DNA of 64,000 bases from Archegozetes longisetosus (GCA_018873245.2 JAEMBT020000007.1:186001-250000); one strand, 5' to 3'; numbered from the stretch's first letter, positions 52,638-63,973 are shown. Notes: a model not told the origin generated them from the sequence alone. Translations and numbers: made by a program.

Positions 52638-54590
52638 ATGAGTTGGTTATCAGAACTTTTTGATGACACTAGCGTATACTCTCGAAGCCTCGAAGAGCAT
52701 ATCCAACATCTGGTCGAAGTATTTACACGTTTTAGACAGCATAATATTAAGCTCCGCCGTTCTAAATGCGAATTTGGCAAATCAGAAATTTGCTTTTTGG
52801 GTCATATCATTGGCAACAATACTATCAGACCTAATTCCAAACTTATTAAAGCAATTCTGGAATATCCTGAACCTACTAATATCAAAGAAGTCCAACGCTT
52901 TCATGGATTGTCGAACTTCTTTAGAAAGTATATCAAGCATTTCAGTCATATCTGCAAACCTCTCACAGATCTTACACAGAAAAACAAGTCATTTATTTTT
53001 GGTCTAGAACAAAAGCAAGCTTTCAACAAACTCAAGTCCGAACTTCTAAAGCAACCTGTTCTTGGTATTTATAATCCCGACATACCACTCGAATTACACA
53101 CAGATGCCTCAGCGGTTGGAATTGGAGCTATGCTTATACAGAACAGTCATTCAATCGGATATTTTTCACGTAAACTCAATAAAGTTGAAAGCAATTACTC
53201 GTCTTCAGATCTGGAATGCCTGGCAGTGATCGAAGCCTGTAAGCACTTCAAGATTTACCTACAGGGAGTCAAGTTTACAATTATTACCGATCATTCGGCA
53301 CTCCAATGGTTATTCAGAATGAAAGACGATAATAGACGACTATTTCGTTGGTCAGTCTTATTATCAGTTTATGATTATAAAGTTATTCACAGACCTGGAA
53401 AGCAAATGTCACACGTTGACGCACTTTCTCGTGCACCTGTCAATCTATTGCTCTTACATGAAACTATCAGAAAGGCTCAACACGATGCAAACATGCTCTC
53501 AGATGCAAAGACTGATATCCTTAAAATTAAGCGGAAAAGCAAATCAAGAATAATTATACCGGTAGCTACAATACCAGAAGTATTGCAAACATATCACGAC
53601 AAATGTGGCCACCCGGGAATTAATAAATGCCTCAAAATGATCTCAAATATGTATATATGGGATGGTATGAAAGAAGACATCAGGACTTATGTCAGAACCT
53701 GTCATAGTTGTCAGATTGTTAAGTCTTCGCATCAGTCGTCATTCGGTCCCCTCATTCCTATTCAAACCCCGGAGAAGCCAATGGAATTATTAGCTATGGA
53801 CACAATTGTTATGGGCTCATCAGCGAAGGGAACAAAAGCCAAATATATTCAGGTTGTAGTCGATCATCACTCGCGATATGTTTGGGCAAAGGCTACGCCA
53901 ACAAACACAACGACAGCAGCTATTGGATTGTTATCAGAAGTCTTTCGTAATGTTAGAGTCCCCGAACGCATACTTACAGATAATGGAACTAATTTTAGAA
54001 GCAATCAGTTTGAAAATTTTCTCGAAAGCAATGGAGTCAAGCGGTCGTACACGTCGACATATCATCCCCAGACAAATGAACTAAACGAAAAAGTTAATGA
54101 CACTATCGTTACAAGACTCAGAATTGCAATGTCTGAACATCCCAAACGCAAGTGGTCATCATTATTATCAGAAGTTGTTAATGGATATAACAAAACCGTC
54201 CATTCAGTCACTGGTTTCAAACCAGTATACCTAATGTTTGGCACAGACGATAAGAACGCGAATAATCCTTCAGTAGAGGAAGCGAGACGCATAGCTGTTC
54301 AAAAATCGAATCAATTTAAACAAATAAAAAAAGGGCTTTACGATATAAAACACAAAACAATAGTTCTGAATCCGGGCGATTTAGTTAAACGTCGTATTCC
54401 TGCTAACCATCCATTAGTGACAAAGCTATCACCGAAATTTGAGGCACCATTTAAAGTGATTGAGCAAATGTCTGAAGTTAACTATATAATTTCTAGACTG
54501 GAAAAGGACTCTCCGACCATCTTCGCGCATGTCAGCCAACTGGAACCGTACTTCCAGCGCGAAGCCTCATCTTTCAGTCCGGGGAACTGA
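52638..54590 (+). pseudogene. Gypsy pol, RT thumb, RNase H and integrase
   Basis: An uninterrupted 650-codon frame. It begins at the remains of the RT catalytic box (LFDDTSVYSRSLEEHIQHL) and continues with the RT thumb (FRKYIKHFSHICKPLTDLT), RNase H (HTDASAVGIGAML; ITDHSALQWLF), the integrase zinc-binding HHCC segment (CGHPGINKCL...CHSC) and the catalytic core with D388, D448 and E484, a DD35E spacing. The tail ends with the HVSQLEPY segment. RNase H and integrase look intact; the lost RT makes the whole polyprotein non-functional. Confidence 0.88.
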
Positions 54591-54886
54591 GTTGAACCTG
54601 ACCTAAAAGTCAGTTCACAACTATTCAACTTAAGTCGAGTCACTTTTTGTACTTTAGAAACTCTTGCTTTGAGTTGATATATTTTGTTATATATATAAGA
54701 TTTGTACAACTATAAGTAGTAGTAACTTTTCTGGTGTTGTTCTTAGTGGTTGATAGGGCTGACTCAGTTCCTGCCTAATCACTAACTTATTTACTAGTAC
54801 TGAATAAACAGTTTTTTAGTGCCTAATAATTCACTAAACTGGAGAAACGAGCCTGAACCTCAAATACGCCTTCCAGGCCCTCCACA
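54588..54886 (+). repeat. 3' LTR
   Basis: 299 bp, differing from the 5' LTR at five positions. The AAAC target duplication follows directly. The expected polypurine tract upstream is short (GGGGAA). Confidence 0.95.
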
Positions 54887-54890
54887 AAAC

Positions 54891-55475
54891 ATTAATTTAT
54901 TCTTGAGTAGCTTAGCTCGCTGTGTCGAAAAATATAAGAAATAATTTTGCTATCTTTTATAGTTTTCGAGATATTCAGCTTAGAACATTCGGTATGACAA
55001 TTGAGTATCAGTCAATAAGTCAGAACCATTTCACAATTATCAATAATTCAAGGTTAATCGGTTCAGCTTTTATAGCCACAAATCCAAGTCTCAAGTCCAA
55101 TCGAATATTCGGTACTACTTTAGAAAACCTACGCCAGCTTTTCGGACTTGGCTATGGCCGCCCAAAGTTTAAAATTTGGTTAGGTTAGGTTTCAAGCACT
55201 TGCCATAGGATTTTATTGGTTTTTCAAACATTTTTTATAATGGGTTCCTATGGAAATTTTTTCCTGAGAGCGATATTTCTCGAACCAAAAATCTCAGACA
55301 TGAAATTTGGTTTGATGAAATATCAGATTATAACCATCAAAAATAAAGTAGTGGCGCCATCTTCTGGAACCGGTGCAATCCTAAAGAAATCTCGAAATTT
55401 GAAATTGATAGCGATGAAAGCGAAGAAAGTTAAGCATCAAAATCATCCCAGAATGAAAGCCTACCTTTCAGCCCA
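54891..55475. other. Sequence between Gypsy element and pogo-like pseudogene
   Basis: No convincing gene. Together with 50351-50541 it forms the target locus into which the Gypsy element inserted. It may be the untranslated 5' part of the pogo-like element, but no terminal inverted repeat was recognised. Confidence 0.4.
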
Positions 55476-56804
55476 GTTAAAAAACCGAGACAGCAAATAT
55501 CATTTGAAGACAAGAAGAAGGCTCTTGATTATTGGAAAAGCGGAAAAAGTAAAGATTGTCACTTCAATTAGTTTCAAAAAGATTCCGTTTTGTTATATAC
55601 ATTCGCCAACTGCGTAAATTTGAAAACAAATAAAAGAAAGTGGCTCAAGATTTGATAAACTTAAAGAAGTCTGATCTTACACCTTTCAAGAATTCAAAGC
55701 AGCTAAAGAAAACAAATTAATTGTACACGATAATGATTTACAAAGATGGGCAACAAAGACGAAGCTCGAATTAAACCTTGAAAGCTTTAAGGCCTCAAAG
55801 AAATGGTTATGGAAATTTAAGAGTTATCATAGAATAGTGTCCAGAAAAATAACTCGATTCGTTTCAAGCAGACATACAAAAGAAAAATCAGAAATTATTG
55901 CAACTGCAAATTTGTTTGTTAATTCTACAAAATTATTTCTTCAAAATTTCTCAGACGATGATGTATATAATTCTGATCAGAGCGGTTTTACTAAAGGAAT
56001 TCATTCTGGACGAACTCTTGAATTTCAGGTAGAAAGACATGTTGAGGCCACTGTTCAATCAACATCAGCCACGGGACATTCTTACACCATACAACTCACA
56101 ATATCTAAAAGTGGCCGATTATTATCACCGTTATTCGTTATTCCACAAGAACCTACAGGAAAATTTGGGCCCCAAGTTAAAAAAGAATTATTTCGCGCTC
56201 CAAATATTTATGTTACTGCTTCTACATCCGGCAAATTAACAAAAAAACTTCTTTAAGCCTGGTTTAAAGATGTATTTTTTCCTAATGTTGGGGGGAAAAG
56301 TGTACTCTTATTAGATTCTTTAACTACATATAATAATAAACCAGTTATTTCAAGTGCTACGCACTCAAACAAACAACTCGAAATTCTAACTATTCTTCCT
56401 CAAACTACTGGGCTTATTCAACCATTAGATAAATATGGCTTCGTATATAGAAGAATTTTATAAGAAAGATTTCGGATCGAGTTCTGTTGGATGGACTTGA
56501 TGTTAATTTATACCAACGAAATAACATTCTTAAACTTCAGTCATTAGTTCACAATCAGTTTTCCTCTACAAAATTTGTTAATCTCTTTAAATATTTATGG
56601 TTTGCCAGCGAATACACCCATAATCAACCTGGAAAATTCGAAAATCCTGTTGAATTTTGTTTTAATGTACGATATAAGAAATGTTCTCGTACAAATTTGT
56701 CATGTAGTTCTGTTTCTTTCATTATTTGTAGTTGGTGTGAACAATCATTATGTTTTGAACACTTTTTTATTGATTTCCATTTTTGTAATAACTCTATTCA
56801 ATAA
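55476..56804 (+). pseudogene. Pogo/Tigger-like transposase pseudogene
   Basis: Decayed DDE transposase of the pogo group. In one frame near 55485 it shows SFEDKKKALDYWKSGKSKDC, a CENP-B-like helix-turn-helix start. The second HTH (LQRWATKTKLELNLESFKAS, WLWKFKSYHRIVSRKITR) is followed by the catalytic part YNSDQSGFTKGIHSGRTLE and HSYTIQLTISKSGRLLSPLF. After an in-frame TAA near 56254 comes VLLLDSLTTYNN and LPQTTGLIQPLDKYGF. A frameshift near 56462 leads into LQSLVHNQFSSTKFVNLFKY and a C-terminal Cys/His-rich module (56650-56804). Several stops and shifts make it non-functional. Confidence 0.85.
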
Positions 56805-56928
56805 ATTTACCTAATACTGAATGTCGGCAGCTATTTTTATTATTTTATTGTTATTTATTACATTATCTTTTATTTTACAAAGTTTCATTAAACTCTGTGA
56901 GGGACCTCTGGGTAACGTTCTTGTGAGA

Positions 56929-56935
56929 TATAAAA
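56929..56935 (+). promoter_or_regulatory. TATA box of ACH copy 2
   Basis: TATAAAA, 129 bp upstream of the ATG, in the compact leader arrangement. A start about 30 bp downstream would give a roughly 100-nt 5' UTR without an intron. Confidence 0.55.
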
Positions 56936-57057
56936 CGATGACAGGAGTGGCATCTATTGGTCTGTTTTCTAGTCGTATATTTTTTGCTTATATTCATTTG
57001 CAGTACGGTGTTTATATCCATTAGAATTTGTTTGCCATAATATAATTTAGGCTAACG

Positions 57058-60051
57058 ATGGCGTTTAATGTACGTTTATTAGCAGTTAATTCAATTCGTT
57101 ATAATGGTCTGGAGGCCAGCAGGTCTTCGATGGTATTGCCAGCTGTTAGACGAACCTATTATTCGTACGCTAACGAACCGACACATCCCATACCTGGCAA
57201 AACACCCAAATGGATGTCCGCCGAGGAAGCCGTTTCTGTCGTCAAATCAGGTCTCAAACACATCTTAAATGTTGCAAATCCATTTGAAATGAGTTCCATT
57301 ATAATAAACATTAATTAATTAATTATTAGTTTTCATTTTGTTGACTAAATCTCATATTTTTTGTTTTAATATTCGCTTAAAATGCAACTGATGTCCAGCA
57401 ATCAATAATTAGATTATAGTTTAGAACAATTTAGTCTAAGTATTAACCCTGAAATTTTAGCCAATTTACAGTAAAACTTGAAAAAATTGACTAAGTGTTG
57501 TGCATTTGCATGTCCAAAATCAGTATTTGCTGAGTCGACAAAATGTTTAATATTAAATGTTTAGTCTAACAATCGATACTTTATTATTATAATTAAATAT
57601 TGTTTTAATCGACTATTAGTGAGCTTTTTCAACTTTTTTTAAATTTCTGCTTGTGTTTGGTTTCAATCATTTTATAAATAGGTATTCTGTAATATCTTTT
57701 CCTCATTTTTGTTAGGTTAAGTCAAAATGACTAAACATAACTTTGGCTCACATTCAAATAACTTTTTAGTCAAATGATTCAGACGTATTTTCCCTTTATT
57801 TCTCAATTCATTTTTTCTGACCATTAGTGGAGCCATATTTATATATATGACAATAATTAGATATCTGCCTCTTAATCGTATTTGTCCGTCGAATCAACTT
57901 TTTCCTATAGAAGTTGTGAAACGAAAATATTTGTCATGTTTTCGAAACTATTTTTACTTTAATAGATTGGTTAAAATGTTATTTCAATCAATTTACTAAA
58001 GATGATTAACTCGTTTTGACATTTCAAAGTTCAAAAAGTTTATATTGACGTTTGATTTGATCAAAGTTTAAACACGTATAGAAACAAATGATAAGATATT
58101 GGTGAGAGTCCTTTTGAGGAGCCCCTATCAGATATTTATTTGACGGCATTATTTGTAAATAAAATAACTCAGACAAAAAACATTTCAAAACACTTTATTC
58201 ACGTTCAAGTTTTATTAGTTAAACGCTTAAAACTTTGTACCTGGACTTTGATCTGTAAAATATCAAAAACTTAAGTATTAGTTAGAATTTGATTAAATCA
58301 CTTGCACTTATCTGTCACATTTGTCATTTTACTTATAGCTGTGAATAGTAGCTTAAAGTTCTAACCTCTATATTCATTCATCTGACTTACCTTCAATTTC
58401 AAACTAATTACAGACCAACATGTTTTCATCCACGGCGCGGCTGCCACTCCAAGAAAACTCGGTTCGTTTGTTTTGTTTTATTTTTTTTAAGTAACATTGA
58501 ATTGAAAACTGACGACTATAAAATTTAAGCTTGTTAGATCGACAACTTATATGAAACAATGTATTTGATGCGTTTGTTTTACGGTGACAGTTCCCGCATT
58601 AACAGAACATGGCAAAAAAGCAAACCTGAAGAACGTAAGAGTGCATCACATTCACACTGAAGGAGCCGCAGAATATAACGCACCCGAATTCAAGGGCGTT
58701 TTCCGATCAAACTCATTGTTTACTGGTGCTAATTGTAGAGAACCGATAAATGCTGGTCGAGCAGACTTTACGCCTATTTTTTTGGGGGAAATACCGAAAC
58801 TGTTCTATCGCGGAATCATTAAACCCGATGTCGCTCTTTTACAAGTGACACCAGCGGACAAACATGGCTTTCACTCCTTGGGAACATCTGTTGACTGCGT
58901 TCGCGCTGCCATTCAAAACACTAAATACATCATCGGTCAGGTCAACCCTAGAATGCCGCGAACTAGTGGTTAGTCTTTACTTTGATTGATTGATTTTAAA
59001 TTCTACTAAAAATTTTGTTCTTTTCTCATGATTTCTGATTTTTTAAGGTCATGCTCTTGTTCATACATCACATTTCGATGCATTAGTTGAAGGAGAAATG
59101 GAATTACCTGAACATAAAACAAAGAATTTGACAGATGTGGAGAAAACTATCGGAAAATTGATAGCAGAAAACTTAGTAGAAGACGGTGCCACAATGCAGA
59201 TGGGCATTGGAGCCATTCCTGATGCAGTTCTTTCAGATCTTACTAATCATAAAGATTTGGGCGTTCACTCGGAGATGTTTTCTGACGGTGTCGTCGATCT
59301 CTATAATTTGGGTTTGTTCTTTTAATTTGATCTGTACTTTATTCTATTGATTGTTATATATTATTGATTGATTTACTTCGAAAATCTATTGATCAAAACA
59401 TTAGATTCAAATTATTACAATTTTGTAGGCGTAATAACCAATCGTTACAAGAAGTTACAAACTGGACGACTGACTGCTTCATTTACTATCGGAAGCCGTA
59501 AATTGTTTGATTTTATGGACGATAATCCCTATTTGGTTATGATGGGCATCGATTACGTAAATTCTGAGTTCAATATCGCTCAAAACCCTAAGGTTACTGC
59601 TATTAATTCTTGTGTTGAGGTCGATATTGTCGGTCAAGTCTGCTCAGACTCTATTGGGACTCGAGTTTATTCCGGTAAATATCAATTTTTTAGGTTTTCT
59701 ATGCATATAAGAAGCTTTAGTTTACTTTTAACAGGTTTTGGAGGTCAGGTTGACTTTCTTCGCGGCGCAGCGATGGGTCTCGACGGCAAAGGAAAACCGA
59801 TTCTCGCAATGGGTTCGATCACAAATAAAGGAGAATCAAAAATATCTCCATTTTTGAAACAAGGAGCTGGTGTTGTGACTACAAGAGCCCACGCACACTA
59901 TATTGTGACAGAATATGGAATCGCGTATCTGTTTGGCAAGAATTATAGACAGAGAGCGTACGAGCTCATAAAGATAGCACATCCCGACCATAGAGAAAAG
60001 TTAGAAAAGGCTGCCTTTGAAAGACTTAAATGCATGCCTTCACCAGATTAA
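57058..60051 (+). CDS. Mitochondrial acetyl-CoA hydrolase / CoA-transferase, copy 2
   Basis: Six coding exons: 57058-57250, 58414-58461, 58591-58968, 59048-59311, 59429-59674 and 59735-60051, giving 481 residues. The architecture is the same as copy 1: a basic N-terminal presequence, N-terminal CoA-transferase half (HGAAATP, HHIHTEGAAEY, FLGEIPKLFYR), C-terminal half with GIGAIPDAVL, the catalytic-Glu motif GVHSEMFSDG, GFGGQVDF and a conserved C-terminus. At the differing positions this copy tends to have the family-typical residue, so it is likely the copy under stronger constraint. It would act in the mitochondrial matrix on acetyl-CoA/acetate or succinate; the exact substrate cannot be read from sequence. 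The compact TATA-to-ATG leader is intact. Confidence 0.95.
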
Positions 60052-60283
60052 GCAATTTGTTGTAATCATAGCGATTCGATATTTTAGTAATAATTTAGAA
60101 CAAAGTAAAATATGCCACAGAAGTCAATTAATTTGCCGTTCATGTATCAAATGGTACATTATTTTTGAAGTACAATTTCAGATGTTAAAAATGAATGCTT
60201 TTCGGCATTTTCTTCACGAGTCCCTAAGACAAAACATTTTTATTAATATAAAATTGTCAATAACGACTAATTTGATACAAAAA

Positions 60284-60289
60284 AATACA
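60284..60289 (+). terminator. Altered poly(A) signal of ACH copy 2
   Basis: AATACA occupies the position of AATAAA in copy 1. It is a weaker, non-canonical variant; another signal may be used downstream, for example AATAAA near 60365. Confidence 0.4.
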
Positions 60290-60321
60290 ACTTATATTTT
60301 CACGCTTTATTACAGCTTTAT

Positions 60322-60790
60322 TAGAACAGGCGACAAATGAATTAATCCCTAACCTCTCAATTGTAATAAACTTTGACCGCAATAAAATTGATAATTTGTG
60401 AGCAATTCTTAACGGTCATTTATTATAAGCTCACTACATATCATAAACTAAGACACTCTCACTATTTAATCAAATAATTTTATTTTTATCGAATAATTTC
60501 AAATAAGTGATTTGATCAAACATTTTCAAACAATATGAAATTGCAATTTTTCTCAAACAACTTTTTCAAAACTAAAAATTAGAACTACTTTTCAAAATAC
60601 AAACTTCGAGTAATGAATGCTTTGAAAACTTTCGTTTCATGTGCTAAAGCATAAAATGTTTTAAACAGTGCATAACTAAATGCTTTTAATAGTAAATACA
60701 ATAGATGTAATGAACGCGCATTTTATAAATTGGTTTCATGTGATTCAATAATTATATGTAATAGTTGCAATTTAATTCATCTAAATATTA
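60322..60790. other. Intergenic, no feature seen
   Basis: AT-rich sequence with frequent stops on both strands between the ACH copy 2 block and the mariner element. Confidence 0.6.
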
Positions 60791-61803
60791 GTGTGTTCAA
60801 TAAGTTTTTAGAATGAGGTGCTTAAAATGATTTTATTAAAACTTCTACTACAAATTATTTAAAAATAGTCTCTTTCAGCGCTAATACACCGTTCCATTCT
60901 TTCCTGCCACTTGTCGAAGACCCTACGCCACTCTTCTTTAGTTATTGATGAAAAGAAGTCGTTCACAGCAGTATTGATCTCTGTTTCGGTGTTAAATCTT
61001 TTGCCCCGCAAATTCTTTTTTAAGTTTTTAAAGAGCCAAAAATCACAGGGGGCTATATCTGGACTGTATGGAAGCTGCGGTAAAACTTTGACTCTGTTTT
61101 GGTCCAGAAATTCTTTAGTGATGGAAGCCGAATGAGGTCGGGCGTTATTGTGATGCAGAATAATGCCTCTGATTCCCGTTGCTGGTCGCCAGGTTATCTT
61201 GACAGATTCTTACCCTCTTCTTCATTTGGTCATCGGTCAGCCTATGCGGTACTCATTTCACACAAACCTTCCTCAGATTAAGAATATTGCGGATAATGTC
61301 ATGAGCTCTTCCCGTTGAGATATTCAACATCTCGGATATCTGTCTGCATGTCATCTTCGGATCATCTCTCATGAGGTCTTCAACAGCGGTGACAAACTCA
61401 CCAGTGGTCACTTCCTGAGGACGGCCAGATCGAGGGTCATCTTCGAATGATCTCTTACCACGCCTGAACTCGGCGTACCAGTTGTACACGGTGGCCAAAG
61501 ATACTGCACTATCCCCCAAAACAGATACTATCTCCTTGTGGCAATCTTGAGCTGTTAAGCCCTTCTTCCAGTGAAAGGCAATAATAGCCCTCATTTCGTT
61601 CCTCTCAAATTTGAACTCACTTTCACTCATATTAATCAAATTTAGCCGAACCACAAACAATAAAATGTCACAGAAAATGAACAGAGATGGAAATTGAAAT
61701 GTTTCCGCAAGTAAGCATCTATAAAGGCATACTACAATTTGGCGCAGGTGCCATGGCTATAATGCTTATAGAGCGTCAGATTCTAAAAACTTATTGAACA
61801 CAC
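60791..61803 (-). mobile_element. Mariner element with internal deletion
   Basis: 1013 bp bounded by perfect 24-bp inverted repeats starting GTGTGTTCAATAAG, with TA dinucleotides at both outer edges (60789-60790 and 61804-61805), as expected for Tc1/mariner insertion. It is shorter than the usual ~1.3 kb because the middle of the transposase is missing. Perfect ends suggest a fairly recent insertion that could still be a substrate for an active transposase. Confidence 0.95.
60856..61660 (-). pseudogene. Mariner transposase pseudogene
   Basis: The N-terminal frame (61253-61660; likely start at 61630) holds two helix-turn-helix units with the mariner motif VYNWYAEFRRGKRSFEDDPR. Around 61190-61260 the frame shifts and the central part with the first catalytic Asp is deleted. 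A second frame continues with HHNNARPHSA, where Asn replaces the catalytic Asp of HHDNA, then LPYSPDIAPCDFWLFK with the last Asp of the DD34D triad, to the C-terminus. It is non-functional. Confidence 0.92.
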
Positions 61804-61919
61804 TAATATAATAGTTATGAAATAATCCAACACTTATTAGTTCAAAGTTTTTGCCGAATAAAAAGTAAGTTTGACTCACACTTCAATTATAATTTTAAAA
61901 ATTATTTTCCAAACAGAAA

Positions 61920-62087
61920 ATGCCTGAAATAGATGACAATTTTTGCTTTCATAATGAAAGCGTTCAACCAATTGAGGCTACAATTGATGTTCAATATGTA
62001 CCAAATTTGGCGAATCATTCAAAAAGAAAGACAAATATCTCAAATATTATTATGAACTCTGAAGAAAGTTTCCAGTGTCCATTATAA
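61920..62087 (+). CDS. Short ORF of 55 residues, unknown
   Basis: Starts MPEIDDNFCFHNESVQ and ends in TAA. The ATG lies 3 nt after a pyrimidine-containing CAG that could be a splice acceptor. Codon use is plausible for coding sequence and the region is compositionally richer than its surroundings. It could be a last exon, a fragment of a broken gene, or chance. I recognise no family. Confidence 0.2.
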   Translation: MPEIDDNFCFHNESVQPIEATIDVQYVPNLANHSKRKTNISNIIMNSEESFQCPL

Positions 62088-62421
62088 TTACACGTAAACT
62101 CTTCTAATATTTGTGACGCTTCAAATTATTCAAATGTTTAAATTAGAAAATGTTTGGCTTATTTACTGCAGTAATTGTTTAGACCATAGTTGATCATATT
62201 GCCTACTTCAATAATAGGTTTTAATGGATAAATTTGTCAAATAATTTCAACAAATACTCAAACAATTGGATTGTTTTTCTCAAATAATAAAAGTGTTTTA
62301 GATTATATAAAGACTTTTAGCAACTATTACAATAAGAGCAAAATTAAAGCCAATTAACTGCTTCATTTCAATAAGCACTACTGTCTATACGATATCTGCC
62401 AATTTTTCACAGCAGACACAA

Positions 62422-62424
<3 letters not shown>

Positions 62425-62457
<33 letters not shown>
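62425..62457. repeat. (CT)n microsatellite
   Basis: About 33 bp of CT dinucleotides, roughly 0.5 kb upstream of the SCAPER start. Confidence 0.95.
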
Positions 62458-62460
<3 letters not shown>

Positions 62461-62938
62461 AAACTTCAGCGTCATTATAAATAATACTGATCTATATATA
62501 GAAAATCTAATAAACCAACTTGTTGGAGAGAATTGAGATGGTTCATTTCTTCAGATATTATCGCAATATAATAATCATGTCAATTGAATGGATCATAAAT
62601 TACCGTTGATTTTATTTATTTGTGTTTATACTGAGAATAAACTGTGTGCTCTTCAAAAGTTATCGAATAGTAATGATTTGTATTACAGGTGACAGTAGTT
62701 TGTTACCAGCCATATGTTACGGCAAAAATGTTAGATTTATAAACGCAAGTTCAGTTCAATTGCGTAACGTCATTTACGAATTTGTTTTTATCGATTTTCA
62801 CTTTGATTCTATGTGTAAACATTTGCAATTATTTAACAAATCAATTCTATCATTCAAATGCATTTAAATGATAATTTAGTGGCCAATTCGTTTCAAATTT
62901 AATGCCAATTAGTAGTTTATTAAATAAATAACTGGATT

Positions 62939-63973
62939 ATGTCTAAAATAATGAAGACAACGGTTAATACTGATACTAATTCATTACAAAGACGGCCACA
63001 ACGAACAGATCAATTGTCACAACAATCAAAGTCATCGCGAATTAGATCAGCTTCAGTTGGTCTGTATTCAAGTTAAACACATCATTTTATTTGCATTCTT
63101 TTAGATAATTATCAATTAAATGGTTTCTCACACTTATTTGCAAATATTCTCTTAACTCAATAGTTATAGTTTTAATGCAGACCAAATTGATAACAGAAAA
63201 TTCTAGTCTTAGATCATAATAATGTGAACAATTTCTTTTAACTATGTTGATTTATAGGCCGTTCTCGTGATTATGACCTGCGGTGCAGGTATTGGGCATT
63301 TCTGTTCGATAACTTACATCGTGCTGTTGATGAAATCTATCAGAATTGTGAAAAAGACGAGTCAATTGTTGAGTGCAAAGAAGCGATTATGGTATTAGAT
63401 AACTATACGCGAGAATTTCAAGCTTTGATTCAATGGTTAAATTTGAATATTGACTATGAGTCGACTCCACCACCGAATAGACCGAATTCTCTGACCTGGG
63501 AAGTCAGGAAATCAATGCCCAAACAAATGACTTTTTGGAACACTTTCTTCAATAGACATTGTATTTATTATTAATTTCAAGTTGAATTTTTTCTCTTTAG
63601 TGTAAAACCTATTTTTTCATACATTTAAAGCTGATGTCAATAGCTCGAGCAGCTCTGGAAAGATTTCAGATAAGAACGAAAATGATTTAAAAAGTAATGA
63701 AGAGAAAGAAAATGTCAAAAATATTGATAGCGATCTGAATCGAACACAAGTTATAGCCGAAAATAGAGTTTCGGAGTCAGCTGACGAAATGAAGCCAATT
63801 GATGGGAACAAATCTGATGATGAGAACAAGATAAATGCTGACAGCAAAGGAATAGTTGCAGAAAATGCCAAGACTTACAAGAAAACCATAATTTCAGTGA
63901 AACCAGATCCAAAAAGTGTAACTCCGAATACAATTACGACGAATGCAACAATCACTTCATCAAAGCCTTTAAA
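62939..63973 (+). CDS. SCAPER: SCAPER, N-terminal part (runs off the window)
   Basis: Three coding exons: 62939-63059, 63258-63560 and 63631-63973, phases consistent. Exon 1 encodes a 40-residue polar N-terminus rich in Gln, Ser and Arg. Exon 2 carries the SCAPER N-terminal domain: GRSRDYDLRCRYWAFLFDNL, then RAVDEIYQNCEKDESIVECK and LDNYTREFQALIQWL, ending SLTWEVRKSMP. Exon 3 is an acidic, Ser/Asn/Lys-rich disordered segment. A GTAATC donor at 63974 suggests continuation beyond the window; the in-frame TAA overlaps that donor. SCAPER was described as an ER-associated cyclin A-binding protein and later as an adaptor in tubulin mRNA decay. The full protein is usually over 1000 residues, so only the start is present. 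Confidence 0.85.

Larger units (their letters stand above)
50542..54886 (+). mobile_element. Ty3/Gypsy LTR retrotransposon, internally deleted
   Basis: A 4345-bp element with two 299-bp LTRs, TG...CA ends and a 4-bp AAAC target duplication (50538-50541 and 54887-54890). A tRNA-Ser-like primer site TGGCGCAGTCGGC is at 50845-50857. Domain order is gag, protease, RT remnant, RNase H and integrase, the Gypsy order; there is no envelope ORF. The LTRs differ at five of 299 positions, so the insertion is fairly young. Most of the reverse transcriptase is missing, and the reading frame shifts between gag-protease and pol, so this copy cannot encode its own polymerase. Confidence 0.95.
56924..60321 (+). 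repeat. Duplicated block, copy 2 (contains ACH copy 2)
   Basis: Direct repeat of 40565-44563. It lacks the leader insertions of copy 1 (4 bp at 57019-57022 correspond to about 811 bp in copy 1) and has a different 326-bp block in intron 1 (58004-58329). Confidence 0.95.
61804..62938. other. Intergenic, presumed SCAPER upstream region
   Basis: Contains a 55-codon ORF (61920-62087) and a CT microsatellite (62425-62457). It probably includes the SCAPER promoter and 5' UTR, but I see no clear core promoter motif. Confidence 0.5.
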
